This document shows positions 22,501-31,697 of a DNA stretch of 38,621 bases, piece by piece. Numbering within the stretch: the first letter of the stretch is position 1; every line of letters begins with the position of its first letter. The notes beneath the pieces were generated by a model. The model searched no databases, was not told the origin of the DNA, and saw only the letters and a list, made by a program, of their open reading frames with translations. Location of the stretch: NCBI GenBank assembly GCA_903837335.1, contig CAILUH010000055.1, positions 1 to 38,621 of the forward strand. The letters run 5' to 3'. The DNA is from an uncultured beta proteobacterium. GTDB taxonomy: Bacteria; Pseudomonadota; Gammaproteobacteria; Burkholderiales; Burkholderiaceae. The position numbers and the translations under genes were made by a program.

Positions 22501-24267
22501 AATTTTGGTGATGTCAGCAAAATCCAGAATTGGCTGACTAACTTCTAAGCGCATTGGCGGATTAATATTATTGGTATCCAATAAGTTGGGCTTAGGTCCA
22601 ATAAACGATACCAATGACATCACTAAATTTTCGCGAATTGGGTCAATGGGTGGATTCGTTACTTGCGCAAACAATTGCTTAAAGTAGTTATAAAGGGATT
22701 TATTTTTATTTGACAAAATAGCTAATGGGCTATCGTTGCCCATCGAACCAATAGCCTCTTCACCAGCGCTAGCCATTGGTGCCATTAAGTATTTCAGATC
22801 TTCTTGCGTATACCCAAAGGCCTGCTGGCGATCGAGTAATTTGGCTAAGGGTCGTATGACTTGTTTTTCATCGCGGTGATCGCTTGCGCTGACAGTTACT
22901 TCGTCTAATTTAATACGAACTGCATCAATCCAACTCTTATATGGTTTTGCTTTAGCAACTGCATCTTTTAATTCAATGTCATCAATAATGCGGCCTTGCT
23001 CCATATCAATCATGAACATTTTGCCCGGCTGTAAACGCCATTTATGAACGATCTTGCTTTCGGGAATAGCCAACACCCCGGCTTCGGATGCCATGATGAC
23101 CAAATCATCATCAGTCACGTAATATCGTGCAGGGCGTAAACCATTGCGATCAAGGGTTGCGCCAATTTGACGTCCATCGGTAAACGCCATCGCAGCTGGA
23201 CCATCCCAGGGCTCCATCATGGAGGCATGGTACTCATAGAAAGCCCGCCGATTTTCGTCCATCATATTGTGTTGTTCCCAGGCCTCGGGAATCATCATCA
23301 TCATGGCTTGTGCCATTGGATAGCCAGCCATGACCAGCAATTCAAGGCAGTTATCAAAACAGGCTGTATCGGATTGGCCTGGATAAATTAGTGGCCATAA
23401 TTTTTGTAAATCATCGCCCAATACTGGTGAGCTAATTGCGCCAGTGCGCGCATTAACCCAATTCACGTTTCCTTTGACCGTATTAATTTCCCCGTTGTGC
23501 GCAATCATGCGGTAAGGGTGAGCTAATTCCCAGGCAGGGAAGGTATTGGTTGAAAACCGTTGATGAACTAATGCTAAAGCTGAAATCGTTCGTTCATCTG
23601 TTAAGTCTTGATAATAGGCGCCAACCTGGTTTGCTAAAAGCAGGCCCTTATAAACAATGGTACGTGCCGACATCGATGTTACAAAATATTCTTTGCCATG
23701 TTTTAAATGTAAATCTTGAATTGCATGGCTAGCAGTTTTACGGATGACGTAAAGTTTCCGCTCAAGAGCATCGGTCGTCATAATATCGCGCCCACGCCCA
23801 ATAAAAATTTGCCGAATGACCGGCTCGGTTTTTCTCACAGTTGGCGACATGGGTAATTGAACATCGACCGGTACATCGCGCCAACCTAATACAGTTTGTC
23901 CTTCGACCCGCACAGTGCGCTCTAGCTCCTGCTCACATGCCAAGCGAGACGCATGTTCTTTGGGTAAAAAAATCATGCCTACGCCATACTCACCAAATGG
24001 TGGCAGGGTGACACCCTGTAAAGCCATTTCATCACGATAGAGTTGATCGGGAATTTGAATCAAAATACCTGCGCCATCGCCCATCAGGGGATCAGCACCA
24101 ACTGCACCACGATGGTCAAGGTTCTCGAGAATTTTTAATCCCTGGGTAACGATTTCGTGGGATTTTTTTCCTTTAATGTGCGCCACAAATCCTACACCAC
24201 AGGCATCATGTTCATTTTGTGGGTCATAAAGACCTTGTTTAATTGGGCGTAATTCAGTTGTCATCAT
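19525..24267 (-). CDS. gltB: Glutamate synthase large (alpha) subunit
   Basis: 1580 aa; [20 protein letters not shown] (Ntn amidotransferase), [37 protein letters not shown], Fe-[20 protein letters not shown]. Confidence 0.98.
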   Translation of the reverse strand: MMTTELRPIKQGLYDPQNEHDACGVGFVAHIKGKKSHEIVTQGLKILENLDHRGAVGADPLMGDGAGILIQIPDQLYRDEMALQGVTLPPFGEYGVGMIFLPKEHASRLACEQELERTVRVEGQTVLGWRDVPVDVQLPMSPTVRKTEPVIRQIFIGRGRDIMTTDALERKLYVIRKTASHAIQDLHLKHGKEYFVTSMSARTIVYKGLLLANQVGAYYQDLTDERTISALALVHQRFSTNTFPAWELAHPYRMIAHNGEINTVKGNVNWVNARTGAISSPVLGDDLQKLWPLIYPGQSDTACFDNCLELLVMAGYPMAQAMMMMIPEAWEQHNMMDENRRAFYEYHASMMEPWDGPAAMAFTDGRQIGATLDRNGLRPARYYVTDDDLVIMASEAGVLAIPESKIVHKWRLQPGKMFMIDMEQGRIIDDIELKDAVAKAKPYKSWIDAVRIKLDEVTVSASDHRDEKQVIRPLAKLLDRQQAFGYTQEDLKYLMAPMASAGEEAIGSMGNDSPLAILSNKNKSLYNYFKQLFAQVTNPPIDPIRENLVMSLVSFIGPKPNLLDTNNINPPMRLEVSQPILDFADITKIRHIEHYTNGKFRSYELDICYPAAWGKAGIEARLASLCAEAADAVRSGYTILIVSDRQVDQHHVAIPALLATSAIHQHLVEKGLRTSVGLVVETGSARETHHFALLAGYGAEAIHPYLAMETLAQMARGLPGDLSAEKAIKNFVKAVGKGLQKVMSKMGISTYMSYTGSQIFEAIGLNQEVINQYFKGTSSNVGGIGVFEVAEEALQMHHAAFSDDPVLANMLEAGGEYAYRIRGENHMWTPDTIAKLQHATRIGPEKGYQTYKEYANIINDQSKRQMTLRGLFEFKVDPTKAIPLDEVEPAKEIVKRFATGAMSLGSISTEAHATLAIAMNRIGGKSNTGEGGEDPNRYVNELKGIPIKKGETLASILGSDVVEANIPLQDGDSLRSKIKQVASGRFGVTAQYLRSADQMQIKMAQGAKPGEGGQLPGSKVSDYIGSLRFSVPGVGLISPPPHHDIYSIEDLAQLIHDLKNVNAAADVSVKLVSEVGVGTIAAGVAKAKADHVVIAGHDGGTGASPLSSIKHAGSPWELGLAETQQTLVLNRLRSRIRVQADGQMKTGRDVVIGALLGADEFGFATAPLVVEGCIMMRKCHLNTCPVGVATQDPELRKRFAGKPEHVVNFFFYVAEEARELMAQLGIRKFDDLIGRVDLLDTRKGVENWKTRGLDFSKIFAAPRVPADVPRYQILKQEHNLGSALDHILIEKSEPALERGEKVSFIVPVRNVNRTVGAMLSGEVAQRYGHVGLPTDTIHIQLNGTAGQSFGAFLAHGITLDLVGDGNDYVGKGLSGGCVIVRAPHEFRGDTAKNIIVGNTVLYGAISGEAFFNGVAGERFAVRNSGATAVVEGTGDHGCEYMTGGTVVVLGQTGRNFAAGMSGGIAYVFDEDGLFEKRCNLSMVTLEKVLTSAEQLAQMPKSQWHAPIDVKDGGERLSDEVILKSLVEQHFRHTGSERAKAILADWEQSRSRFIKVLPTEYKRALGELWLKSENQDKLITA

Positions 24268-24364
24268 CGTCGGTCTCGCGGTGGCGCTTATAAAAATTTG
24301 GAGTACTGCTGCTGGGAGGATCTAATATAGGGGAATACCCCGCTAGATGCAATCAAAATTAAAT

Positions 24365-24425
24365 GACTCTGTCCCAATTAAAGATGAGGCAAGTATCTTA
24401 TTTTTAGCTTATTGGGGACAGACTC
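24365..24425. repeat. REP-like imperfect palindrome next to the rayT stop codon, with an inner hairpin
   Basis: Outer arms gactctgtcccaatta (24365-24380) and tattggggacagactc (24410-24425); inner perfect stem AAGAT(24381-24385)/ATCTT(24395-24399). The right arm ends 1 nt from the rayT stop codon (24427-24429). Confidence 0.7.
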
Positions 24426-24426
24426 G

Positions 24427-25113
24427 TTAAATTCCCTGTTTTGGGCGGCCACGGGGACGTATTTCGATCGCTCCCAAGGTATTCTTAAAGAGTTGCGTGG
24501 CCGTAGTCGGTGAGATCCAAGGCTTTGATTTTAAAAGGTATTCTGTAATTTCAAGGTCTTCCCGATGGGGCGCTCCCTCCTGGACAAAGTGTTGCCAGGC
24601 CAATTGACGCTCAAAGGGGGTATTTCCCAAGGCCCAAAAGCTCGGATGGTCTACCAACCATGGTTCAACTTTTTCTCCAGTATGGCTCAGATAACTGGTC
24701 CAACTAGAAGCAGCTGGACTCGATTCGAAGCCAGCGCGTACCGGGTTTAATTCTAAATACCGTTGGCAACGTAAAAAATGGTCAGTATCAATCAGTGATG
24801 AGCGGTAACGACCCTCCCAGATGGTCCCCGAGTGACTTTGCTGTTGATTGCAATATTGCGCATACCTGCGCCCCAAGGACTGCATCGTTTTGGCTAGGGA
24901 ATTTTCCTGCTGGGGAGTTAAAAGGCAGTGAATATGGTTTGGCATCAAAGCAAAAGCATGTACTGCTGTACCGAATTCTTTAGCTGCATCGCGCAACCAA
25001 TCTAAGTAAATACGGCGATCTGCTGGATTAAAAAAAAGCGCTTGGCGATTATTGCCGCGCGCCATCACATGCATGGCTTGACCAGGAATCACAATACGCG
25101 CTTGACGGGCCAT
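24427..25113 (-). mobile_element. rayT: REP-associated tyrosine transposase (Y1/HUH superfamily, RayT/TnpA-REP)
   Basis: MARQARIVIPGQAMHVMARGNNRQALFF..., HUH motif in ALMPNHIHCLLTPQ, catalytic-Tyr region SLGRRYAQYCNQQ, GTIWEGRYRSSLIDTD, CQRYLELNPVRAG; full-length reading frame. Confidence 0.95.
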
Positions 25114-25128
25114 GACTCAAGTCGTCAA

Positions 25129-27468
25129 CTAATTTAGTTGGCGAATGCCACCCTGCGGAGCAAATTCGGGAATAAACCAATCGCCATCAAATTGCGTTAC
25201 TCCTTCTGGCGCCACGCGGGTCTCTTCTGGCGACCCTCTTAGTGCCGTTGTCATATATGAAATCCAAATTGGCAAGGCTAGCCCACCGCCCGTCTCTCGA
25301 TCGCCCAAGCTTGCGGGCTTATCAAATCCAATCCACGCGATCGCCACGACCTTTGGGTTATAACCCGCAAACCAGGCATCATGTGAATCATTGGTCGTAC
25401 CAGTTTTGCCGGCAATATCAGTACGTCCTAATTTTGCCCGTGCACTTGCAGCAGTGCCTGATTTGGTTACTTCTTGCAACATACTATCAATCACAAATGC
25501 CGTTCTAGCGTCCAACACCCGCGTGCCACTTTCATGCACTCGAACGGGTTGCGCCTCAAATAAAACTACGCCTTTGTTATCGATCATTTTTTCAATTAAA
25601 AACGGATCAACTCGATAACCCCCGTTAGCAAAAACACTATACGCTGCCGCCATTTGCAAAGGTGTAACAGAACCTGCGCCCAAAGCTAAAGTTAAATAAG
25701 GCGGGTGTTTTTCTGGCTCGAAACCAAAACGCTGAATATATTCTTGTGCATAAGAAGGTCCAATTGTGCGCAATAAACGCACCGAAACAACGTTTTTAGA
25801 TTTAGCCAAAGCGGTACGCAAACGCATCAAGCCTTCATATTTACCGTCATAATTTTTAGGCTCCCAAGCTTGACTGCCCGTTTCCAAAATACCAATGGAA
25901 ATCGGCGCATCATTAACGACGGTGCTTGGTGAAAATCCTTTTTCAAGCGCTGCAGCATAAATAAATGGCTTAAACGACGAGCCTGGTTGACGCATTGCCT
26001 GCGTAACATGATTAAATTGGGTGCGATGAAAATCAAATCCGCCTACCAAGGATAAGATTGCGCCATTTTCCGGATTCATTGATACGAATGCCGCCTCAAC
26101 TTGTGGAAGTTGCGCTAACTTCCAAATACCGTCTTCAAATAACAATCGTACTATCGCCCCCGGTCGCAAACGCTTCTTGGGCTGTGAACTATCCGTGAGT
26201 GTGGCTAGGGCTAGTTTCATACCCTCGCCTTTAATCACAATCACGTCACCCGTAGCAATCATCACCTCAAGCTCTTTAGGTTTAACTGCCAATACTACTC
26301 CCGACTGAAGCTCATCTAAGGGGGGATGCTCAAGCAAGGCATCATCAATTGCCCGTTGTCGCTTTACATTATCTGCTGGTAGCTCAATAAAACCCTCGGG
26401 GCCGCGATAAGCATGACGTAAGTCATACTCAAAAATTCCCCGACGTACTGCGCGATAAGCTGCATCTTGATCCGCTTTTAAAAGCGTGGTGTAAACCTCT
26501 AAACCCTGCGAATAAATGGCTTCACCATATTGTGCAAATAAAATTTGTCTAACCATTTCGGTAGCGAAATCGGCGCGGGTTCTAAACTCATTCCCTAAGC
26601 CCCGTACCCGCAACTCTTCCTTCATTGCTTTGTCATACTCCGCAGGCGTGATATAGGATAAATCACGCATCCGCTGCAAAATATATTCTTGACGGGCCTT
26701 CGCGCGACGAAAATTGCTTACTGGGTTATAGGCTGATGGCGCTTTTGGTAAACCGGCTAACATCGCTGCCTCAGCAATGCTAATTTCATGAATATCTTTA
26801 CCAAAATAAATTTGTGCAGCGCTTGCAAAACCGTAAGCTCGCTGCCCCAAAAAAATTTGATTCATATAAATTTCAAGAATTTTATCTTTACTAAGTTCAG
26901 CCTCAATTTTCCAAGCCAATAAAACTTCATAAATTTTTCGGCTAAATGTTTTTTCATTACCCAAGAAAAAATTCCGCGCCACCTGCATCGTAATAGTTGA
27001 CGCACCTTGCGCTAAACGTCCGCGCAAATTGGCTAGTCCAGCACGTAAGACGCCAAAATAATCAACGCCGCCATGCGAATAAAAACGATCGTCCTCAATA
27101 GATAAGACCGCATTTTTCATTTGTTGTGGCATTTGATTGAGTGGCACTAATTTACGCCGTTCTTCGCCAAACTCCCCAATCAAGACTTTATCTGCGGTAT
27201 AAATTCGCAAGGGCACTTTGGGGTTGTAATCGGTCAAAGCTGAAATACTGGGTAAATTGGGCTTAGCAATAATAAAAGCGTAAGCCAGCAACAAGCTTAG
27301 TAAAACTGCTAAGACCAACCCTAAAATTAATAAAGCCTTCACGAGTGGGCTTCGAATCGCCGTCCAAAATGAATGTCCTCCGGAGTTCATGCGCGGAGGA
27401 ACAGCCCTATTTGGCTGATTGCGAGAATTCTGCTTTAGAGGTGGCCTATCTTGAGGGGTTTGCGCCAT
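25129..27468 (-). CDS. mrcA: Penicillin-binding protein 1A (bifunctional transglycosylase/transpeptidase)
   Basis: GT51 motifs EDDRFYSHGGVDYFG, GASTITMQVARNFFL; transpeptidase motifs RQPGSSFKPF, SKN, KTGTTND. Confidence 0.97.
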   Translation of the reverse strand: MAQTPQDRPPLKQNSRNQPNRAVPPRMNSGGHSFWTAIRSPLVKALLILGLVLAVLLSLLLAYAFIIAKPNLPSISALTDYNPKVPLRIYTADKVLIGEFGEERRKLVPLNQMPQQMKNAVLSIEDDRFYSHGGVDYFGVLRAGLANLRGRLAQGASTITMQVARNFFLGNEKTFSRKIYEVLLAWKIEAELSKDKILEIYMNQIFLGQRAYGFASAAQIYFGKDIHEISIAEAAMLAGLPKAPSAYNPVSNFRRAKARQEYILQRMRDLSYITPAEYDKAMKEELRVRGLGNEFRTRADFATEMVRQILFAQYGEAIYSQGLEVYTTLLKADQDAAYRAVRRGIFEYDLRHAYRGPEGFIELPADNVKRQRAIDDALLEHPPLDELQSGVVLAVKPKELEVMIATGDVIVIKGEGMKLALATLTDSSQPKKRLRPGAIVRLLFEDGIWKLAQLPQVEAAFVSMNPENGAILSLVGGFDFHRTQFNHVTQAMRQPGSSFKPFIYAAALEKGFSPSTVVNDAPISIGILETGSQAWEPKNYDGKYEGLMRLRTALAKSKNVVSVRLLRTIGPSYAQEYIQRFGFEPEKHPPYLTLALGAGSVTPLQMAAAYSVFANGGYRVDPFLIEKMIDNKGVVLFEAQPVRVHESGTRVLDARTAFVIDSMLQEVTKSGTAASARAKLGRTDIAGKTGTTNDSHDAWFAGYNPKVVAIAWIGFDKPASLGDRETGGGLALPIWISYMTTALRGSPEETRVAPEGVTQFDGDWFIPEFAPQGGIRQLN

Positions 27469-27567
27469 AAGATTGAATTATAAGAGCCAGACCTAAATCG
27501 GCTTATTCCTACGCGGCTTTCAGCTTACGTTGCTAGATTCAAGGGGGGAATTAGAAAAAAATAGGGG

Positions 27568-28299
27568 GTGCCAATACGTAAAATTACTTCCGAATCTTTT
27601 GACGCCATTTTAAGCGTGCTTGGCGATGATCCAGTCATACAAAACTCCGGACATCCGAGCGCAGAACCTGACCTAGCCGCACGCCAGCAAAATAAATCTG
27701 CCGCCCCAGCTGCACAAGCAGAAACTAATGACAGCATCAACCTTCACCCGCCACCACTGCGCCACGATTTCATCAAACTAGCGTCGTGGCTGCCGAGCTT
27801 AATGGACTTTATCTGTCTTGGTGCTCTAGCTTGGATAATCAGTGTACTCATTGCACTAGAGCAAAACATTTCTACTCAATTTGGCGCGCAGGAAGCGAAA
27901 ATAAATCTACTGAGCCAAAGCCTAACAGAGCAAGAAGAAACTTTATTCAATTACCACATTGAGCTCAGCGAACAGATCAACACTATCCACACCGCACGAC
28001 TTAGTGCAGCGACTCGCAGTACTAAATCTGCCAAAAATCCAATTCGCCCTGAAACACGCGAACTCAACCGTAAATTGAAGATGGAAGAAGCTGCTTTAAG
28101 TCGCTGGCAATACTTAGGCATGAGTACAACAGCCCAAGGGGTTACTGCTTTTTTTAATAATGGCGATAAAACAATTTCTTTAGTACTTCATGCTGCGGTA
28201 CTGGGTACATGGGTCTTAACGGAGATTGGGGTCGAGCAGGCCAAGATGACAGCGGCAACGGGACAGGTCATTACGCTTAAATTGCGACCACACCCATGA
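27568..28299 (+). CDS. Single-TM coiled-coil protein with possible C-terminal PilP/GspC-HR-like domain; pilus/competence-type secretin partner (inferred)
   Basis: ORF with GTG start (start uncertain; in-frame TAG at 27562). ~75 aa polar N-tail, one TM (LMDFICLGALAWIISVLIALE), Gln/Glu-rich coiled-coil region, then RWQYLGMSTTAQGVTAFFNNGDKTISLVLHAAVLGTWVLTEIGVEQAKMTAATGQVITLKL. Stop overlaps the secretin start (ATGA at 28296-28299). Confidence 0.7.
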   Translation: MPIRKITSESFDAILSVLGDDPVIQNSGHPSAEPDLAARQQNKSAAPAAQAETNDSINLHPPPLRHDFIKLASWLPSLMDFICLGALAWIISVLIALEQNISTQFGAQEAKINLLSQSLTEQEETLFNYHIELSEQINTIHTARLSAATRSTKSAKNPIRPETRELNRKLKMEEAALSRWQYLGMSTTAQGVTAFFNNGDKTISLVLHAAVLGTWVLTEIGVEQAKMTAATGQVITLKLRPHP

Positions 28300-29447
28300 G
28301 TCTCAACCGTCATTATTTGAGCTGCTACGCGCGGCTTTTTGGATTGCTATTTTTATTATGGGCCTCACACTTTGTGCGGGCTTATGCAGATCCATCTTTA
28401 AATAGAGTGCTAAGTGGCTCTCATCAAGTTACGCAAGCTACCCAAGCTAAAACCATTAGCCTCTATTTTGCCAATATTGAAGTGAGTGCATTGCTCAAAG
28501 AATTGGCGCGTCTTGGACAAACGAATTTTTTAATTAGTGAATCGATACAGGGGACAATTTCAGTTGATCTTCAGCAAATTCCCTGGAGTAGTGCTGTGCA
28601 ATCAATCTTGGCTAGCAAGGGTTTGAGCATGTTAAGGCATGGCGATATTTTCTGGATTGGTCCCTACGCTGAAATTAATGCCTTTCAAAAACACCGTCGC
28701 GAAGATGCAGCTTTACCATTTGGCGGCGACCATCCCCAGAGCCCGCAACAAATATTAATTGAGGCCAGAATCGTTGAAGCCGATGACCGCTTTGCTCGTG
28801 ATCTTGGTGCTAAGCTGAGTTTTCTAGGTGAAGGAGCAGGCTCCTATTTGCAGCCTAAAATTAACTCGGGGTTTGATTTGGCAGGCGCCGGCTTAAACGG
28901 CTTTAGCCCTGTTAGCGCTGCCGCTACTCTCTTATCAAAAAATGCTAGCGGTCTTTTGCAAGCTGAACTTTCTGCCTTAGAGGCTCAAGGCCAAGGTAAG
29001 GTCATTTCAAATCCCCGCATCATGACCTCTGATCAAGTCAAAGCAACCATTGAGCAAGGCACTGAATTACCTTATCAAGTTACATCTCAAAGCGGCAGCA
29101 AATTGCAATTTCGCAAAGCAAACCTGCGTCTTGAAGTAATCCCTAAAATTCATCCCGACGGCATGATTTCGATGTTGGTAGGCATTACTAAAGACACTAT
29201 CGGTATGAAAACTGAACAAGGCTATGCCATTGATACAAAAACGCTGAGCTCGGAAGTAACCGTTGAAAATGGCGGTACAGTCATTATTGGCGGAATTTAT
29301 CAAACCATTGAGCGGGAAGATATCGTCAAAGTCCCGCTTCTTGGAGATATCCCCATTCTGGGCCATTTATTTAGGCATAGCGCCAAACTTCTGGATAAAA
29401 AAGAGTTGCTGGTTTTCCTCACCCCTACGGTCTTGAGCAAACCCTAA
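28296..29447 (+). CDS. Short secretin (PilQ/HofQ-like)
   Basis: Signal peptide; STN/N0-like ISLYFANIEVSALLKELARLGQTNFLISESIQGTISVDL; secretin core IEARIVEADDRFARDLGAKLSF...VISNPRIMTSDQVKATIEQGTELPY...VENGGTVIIGGIYQTIEREDIVKVPLLGDIPILGHLFRHSAKLLDKKELLVFLTPTVL. Only 383 aa; upstream of aroK. Confidence 0.9.
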   Translation: MSLNRHYLSCYARLFGLLFLLWASHFVRAYADPSLNRVLSGSHQVTQATQAKTISLYFANIEVSALLKELARLGQTNFLISESIQGTISVDLQQIPWSSAVQSILASKGLSMLRHGDIFWIGPYAEINAFQKHRREDAALPFGGDHPQSPQQILIEARIVEADDRFARDLGAKLSFLGEGAGSYLQPKINSGFDLAGAGLNGFSPVSAAATLLSKNASGLLQAELSALEAQGQGKVISNPRIMTSDQVKATIEQGTELPYQVTSQSGSKLQFRKANLRLEVIPKIHPDGMISMLVGITKDTIGMKTEQGYAIDTKTLSSEVTVENGGTVIIGGIYQTIEREDIVKVPLLGDIPILGHLFRHSAKLLDKKELLVFLTPTVLSKP

Positions 29448-29459
29448 TAAAATCAAGGT

Positions 29460-29993
29460 GTGAACACCTTACCAAACAATTCGAGTAATATTTTCTTAAT
29501 TGGCCTCATGGGGGCTGGCAAGTCTACTGTGGGGAAATTATTAGCCCGCAAACTAGGGCGCCGTTTTATTGATAGCGACCAGGCGATTGAGGAGCGCTGC
29601 GGCGTCAAAATTCCCCTTATTTTCGAAATGGAAGGGGAGTCTGGGTTTCGTAAACGTGAAGCCCAAATGATTGCTGAGCTTACCCAAGAACAGGACATTA
29701 TTTTGGCTACCGGCGGGGGCTCGATTCTTGCCGTTGAAAATCGGCAGGTCTTAAGCTCACGCGGGGTCGTCATCTATTTGCACGCTAACCCCAATGAACT
29801 GTGGCATCGCACTAGAGGTGGTGAAGGGCGCCCCCTCTTACAAAAAGGTGACCCACGCCAAATTTTGACGACGCTGTATGCCGAGCGCGACCCGCTTTAT
29901 CGAAGTATTGCTACACATATTATTGAAACTGGCAGGCCTAGCGTTAATCAATTAGTTCATACTTTGTTGATGCAACTAGAATTAGCTCCATGA
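29460..29993 (+). CDS. aroK: Shikimate kinase
   Basis: GTG start; [33 protein letters not shown]...[15 protein letters not shown]. Confidence 0.96.
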   Translation: MNTLPNNSSNIFLIGLMGAGKSTVGKLLARKLGRRFIDSDQAIEERCGVKIPLIFEMEGESGFRKREAQMIAELTQEQDIILATGGGSILAVENRQVLSSRGVVIYLHANPNELWHRTRGGEGRPLLQKGDPRQILTTLYAERDPLYRSIATHIIETGRPSVNQLVHTLLMQLELAP

Positions 29994-31072
29994 ATACACT
30001 CACAGTCGAGCTGGGTAAGCGCAGTTATCCTATTGATATTGGCAGCGATTTAATCCACCAAGCTGCTCTCTTTCATCCCCACCTAACCGGTGAGGTAGTT
30101 TTTATTGTCACCAATTCAACCGTAGCGCCACTCTATGCAGACGCGCTCAAAAAAACCCTTGAGCAACTAAAAAAACAAGTTCGTCTGATCGTTTTACCCG
30201 ATGGCGAGTCTTACAAAGATTGGGCTCATTTACAAACTATTTTTGATGCGTTGCTACAAGGTGGAGCCGATCGCGATAGTGCCATCATTGCTCTTGGCGG
30301 TGGGGTTATTGGCGACATGGCCGGTTTTGCTGCAGCAAGCTTCATGCGTGGCATTCGCTTTATTCAAGTACCAACAACGTTATTGGCTCAAGTTGATTCC
30401 TCGGTGGGTGGAAAAACGGGTATTAATCATCCGCTTGGTAAAAATATGATCGGCGCTTTTCATCAGCCCGTTGCCGTTATTGCCGATTTAAGTACCCTAC
30501 AAACATTACCTCCGCGCGAACTTTCAGCGGGCCTAGCAGAAGTGATTAAACATGGCGCGATGGCAGATATTCAGTTTCTTGCCTGGATTGAAAAAAATAC
30601 GGCCGCCTTATTAGCCTGTGATCCCACTGCACTAACGCATGCAATACTGCGCTCTTGCGAAATTAAAGCCGCCATCGTTGCTGCTGATGAACGCGAAAGT
30701 AACATTCGTGCTACCTTAAATTTTGGTCATACGTTTGGTCATGCAATTGAGGCTGGTCTTGGATTTGGTACATGGTTACATGGTGAAGCAGTTGGTTGTG
30801 GAATGGTGATGGCCGCCGATCTCTCGATGCGCCTAGGAAAAATTCAAGCGCCCGAGGTGCAACGACTAAAGCGGCTGATTCATGCCATGGGTCTGCCTAC
30901 TGAAGCGCCAAAGCTTGGACTTGAGCGCTACTTAGAATTAATGCAGTTAGATAAGAAAACTGCAGGCGGTCAAATTCGCTATGTGGTGCTAGACCCATTG
31001 GGCGCAGCCATTATTGAGGCTGCTCCTGAGGCGCTAGTTAAAGAAACTTTATTGGCGACTGGCGCCGCTTAG
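29990..31072 (+). CDS. aroB: 3-dehydroquinate synthase
   Basis: [60 protein letters not shown]; 4-nt overlap with aroK. Confidence 0.97.
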   Translation: MNTLTVELGKRSYPIDIGSDLIHQAALFHPHLTGEVVFIVTNSTVAPLYADALKKTLEQLKKQVRLIVLPDGESYKDWAHLQTIFDALLQGGADRDSAIIALGGGVIGDMAGFAAASFMRGIRFIQVPTTLLAQVDSSVGGKTGINHPLGKNMIGAFHQPVAVIADLSTLQTLPPRELSAGLAEVIKHGAMADIQFLAWIEKNTAALLACDPTALTHAILRSCEIKAAIVAADERESNIRATLNFGHTFGHAIEAGLGFGTWLHGEAVGCGMVMAADLSMRLGKIQAPEVQRLKRLIHAMGLPTEAPKLGLERYLELMQLDKKTAGGQIRYVVLDPLGAAIIEAAPEALVKETLLATGAA

Positions 31073-31074
31073 TT

Positions 31075-31458
31075 TTAATGCAGTCCTAAAGCAACGGGTT
31101 GGCCAGCCTGCGCGCTAACAAATTGCGTTAAGTCGCTTAATAATTCTCTACCTGTTTTATAGTCGACCCAAAGTGGTGATGCATACGTACCAGCCCAACG
31201 ATAATGAAAACCGCCGGCCTTGGCTGCCACCCAAATTTCGTGCAAGGGAGGCTGGCTATTAATCACAATAACGCTGCGGTCACGAAAACGAATATTAATC
31301 ACATTGCCACCTTGGCGCTCGACATCTAAATCAAGATCTAAATGATCATCGGCAGCCTCAAGAGCAATCTCGAGCGAGTGTAAGAGCTGGCTGGCGAGCT
31401 GATGAAATTGTTTATCGTCAATGGGTTCGGCGGCTACGGTATTTTCTGGATGCTGCAT
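31075..31458 (-). CDS. cyaY: Iron-sulfur cluster assembly protein CyaY (frataxin)
   Basis: DVERQGGNVINIRFRDRSVIVINSQPPLHEIWVAAKAGGFHYRW frataxin signature. ORF extends to 31488; start at 31458 (MQHPENT) is a guess that leaves promoter space. Confidence 0.9.
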   Translation of the reverse strand: MQHPENTVAAEPIDDKQFHQLASQLLHSLEIALEAADDHLDLDLDVERQGGNVINIRFRDRSVIVINSQPPLHEIWVAAKAGGFHYRWAGTYASPLWVDYKTGRELLSDLTQFVSAQAGQPVALGLH

Positions 31459-31490
31459 GCTATATTCAATCATTCGTTTTAGAGACATTC

Positions 31491-31697
31491 ATGATAGCGA
31501 TTCTTATTCGAACCTTTAGTTTTGGCATCATAATATCCCTCATAGGATGCGGGGTAAGAGGTGCCCTATATTTACCAAGCGTGCCAAATATACCGCCTGT
31601 TCCTGCCCAAGCTGAGCCAAAGGGCAAGCTGTACCCTCCGCCTAACCCAAATAGTGATACAGATAATATGGTGGCCTCACCGGAGGAAAACAAATGA
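31491..31697 (+). CDS. lptM: Small lipoprotein LptM (YifL-like)
   Basis: Signal peptide with lipobox SLIGCG then GALYLPSVPN...KGKLYPPPN; directly upstream of and overlapping lysA. Confidence 0.85.
   Translation: MIAILIRTFSFGIIISLIGCGVRGALYLPSVPNIPPVPAQAEPKGKLYPPPNPNSDTDNMVASPEENK

Noticed and set aside
24330-24341. GGGGAATACCCC palindrome upstream of gltB as a regulator site
   Set aside because: Only 4-bp GC arms; no known factor site recognised and no second copy seen.
24427-25113. Transposase as part of a larger genomic island
   Set aside because: It is flanked directly by core genes mrcA (15 bp) and gltB; there is no cargo, integrase or tRNA insertion site.
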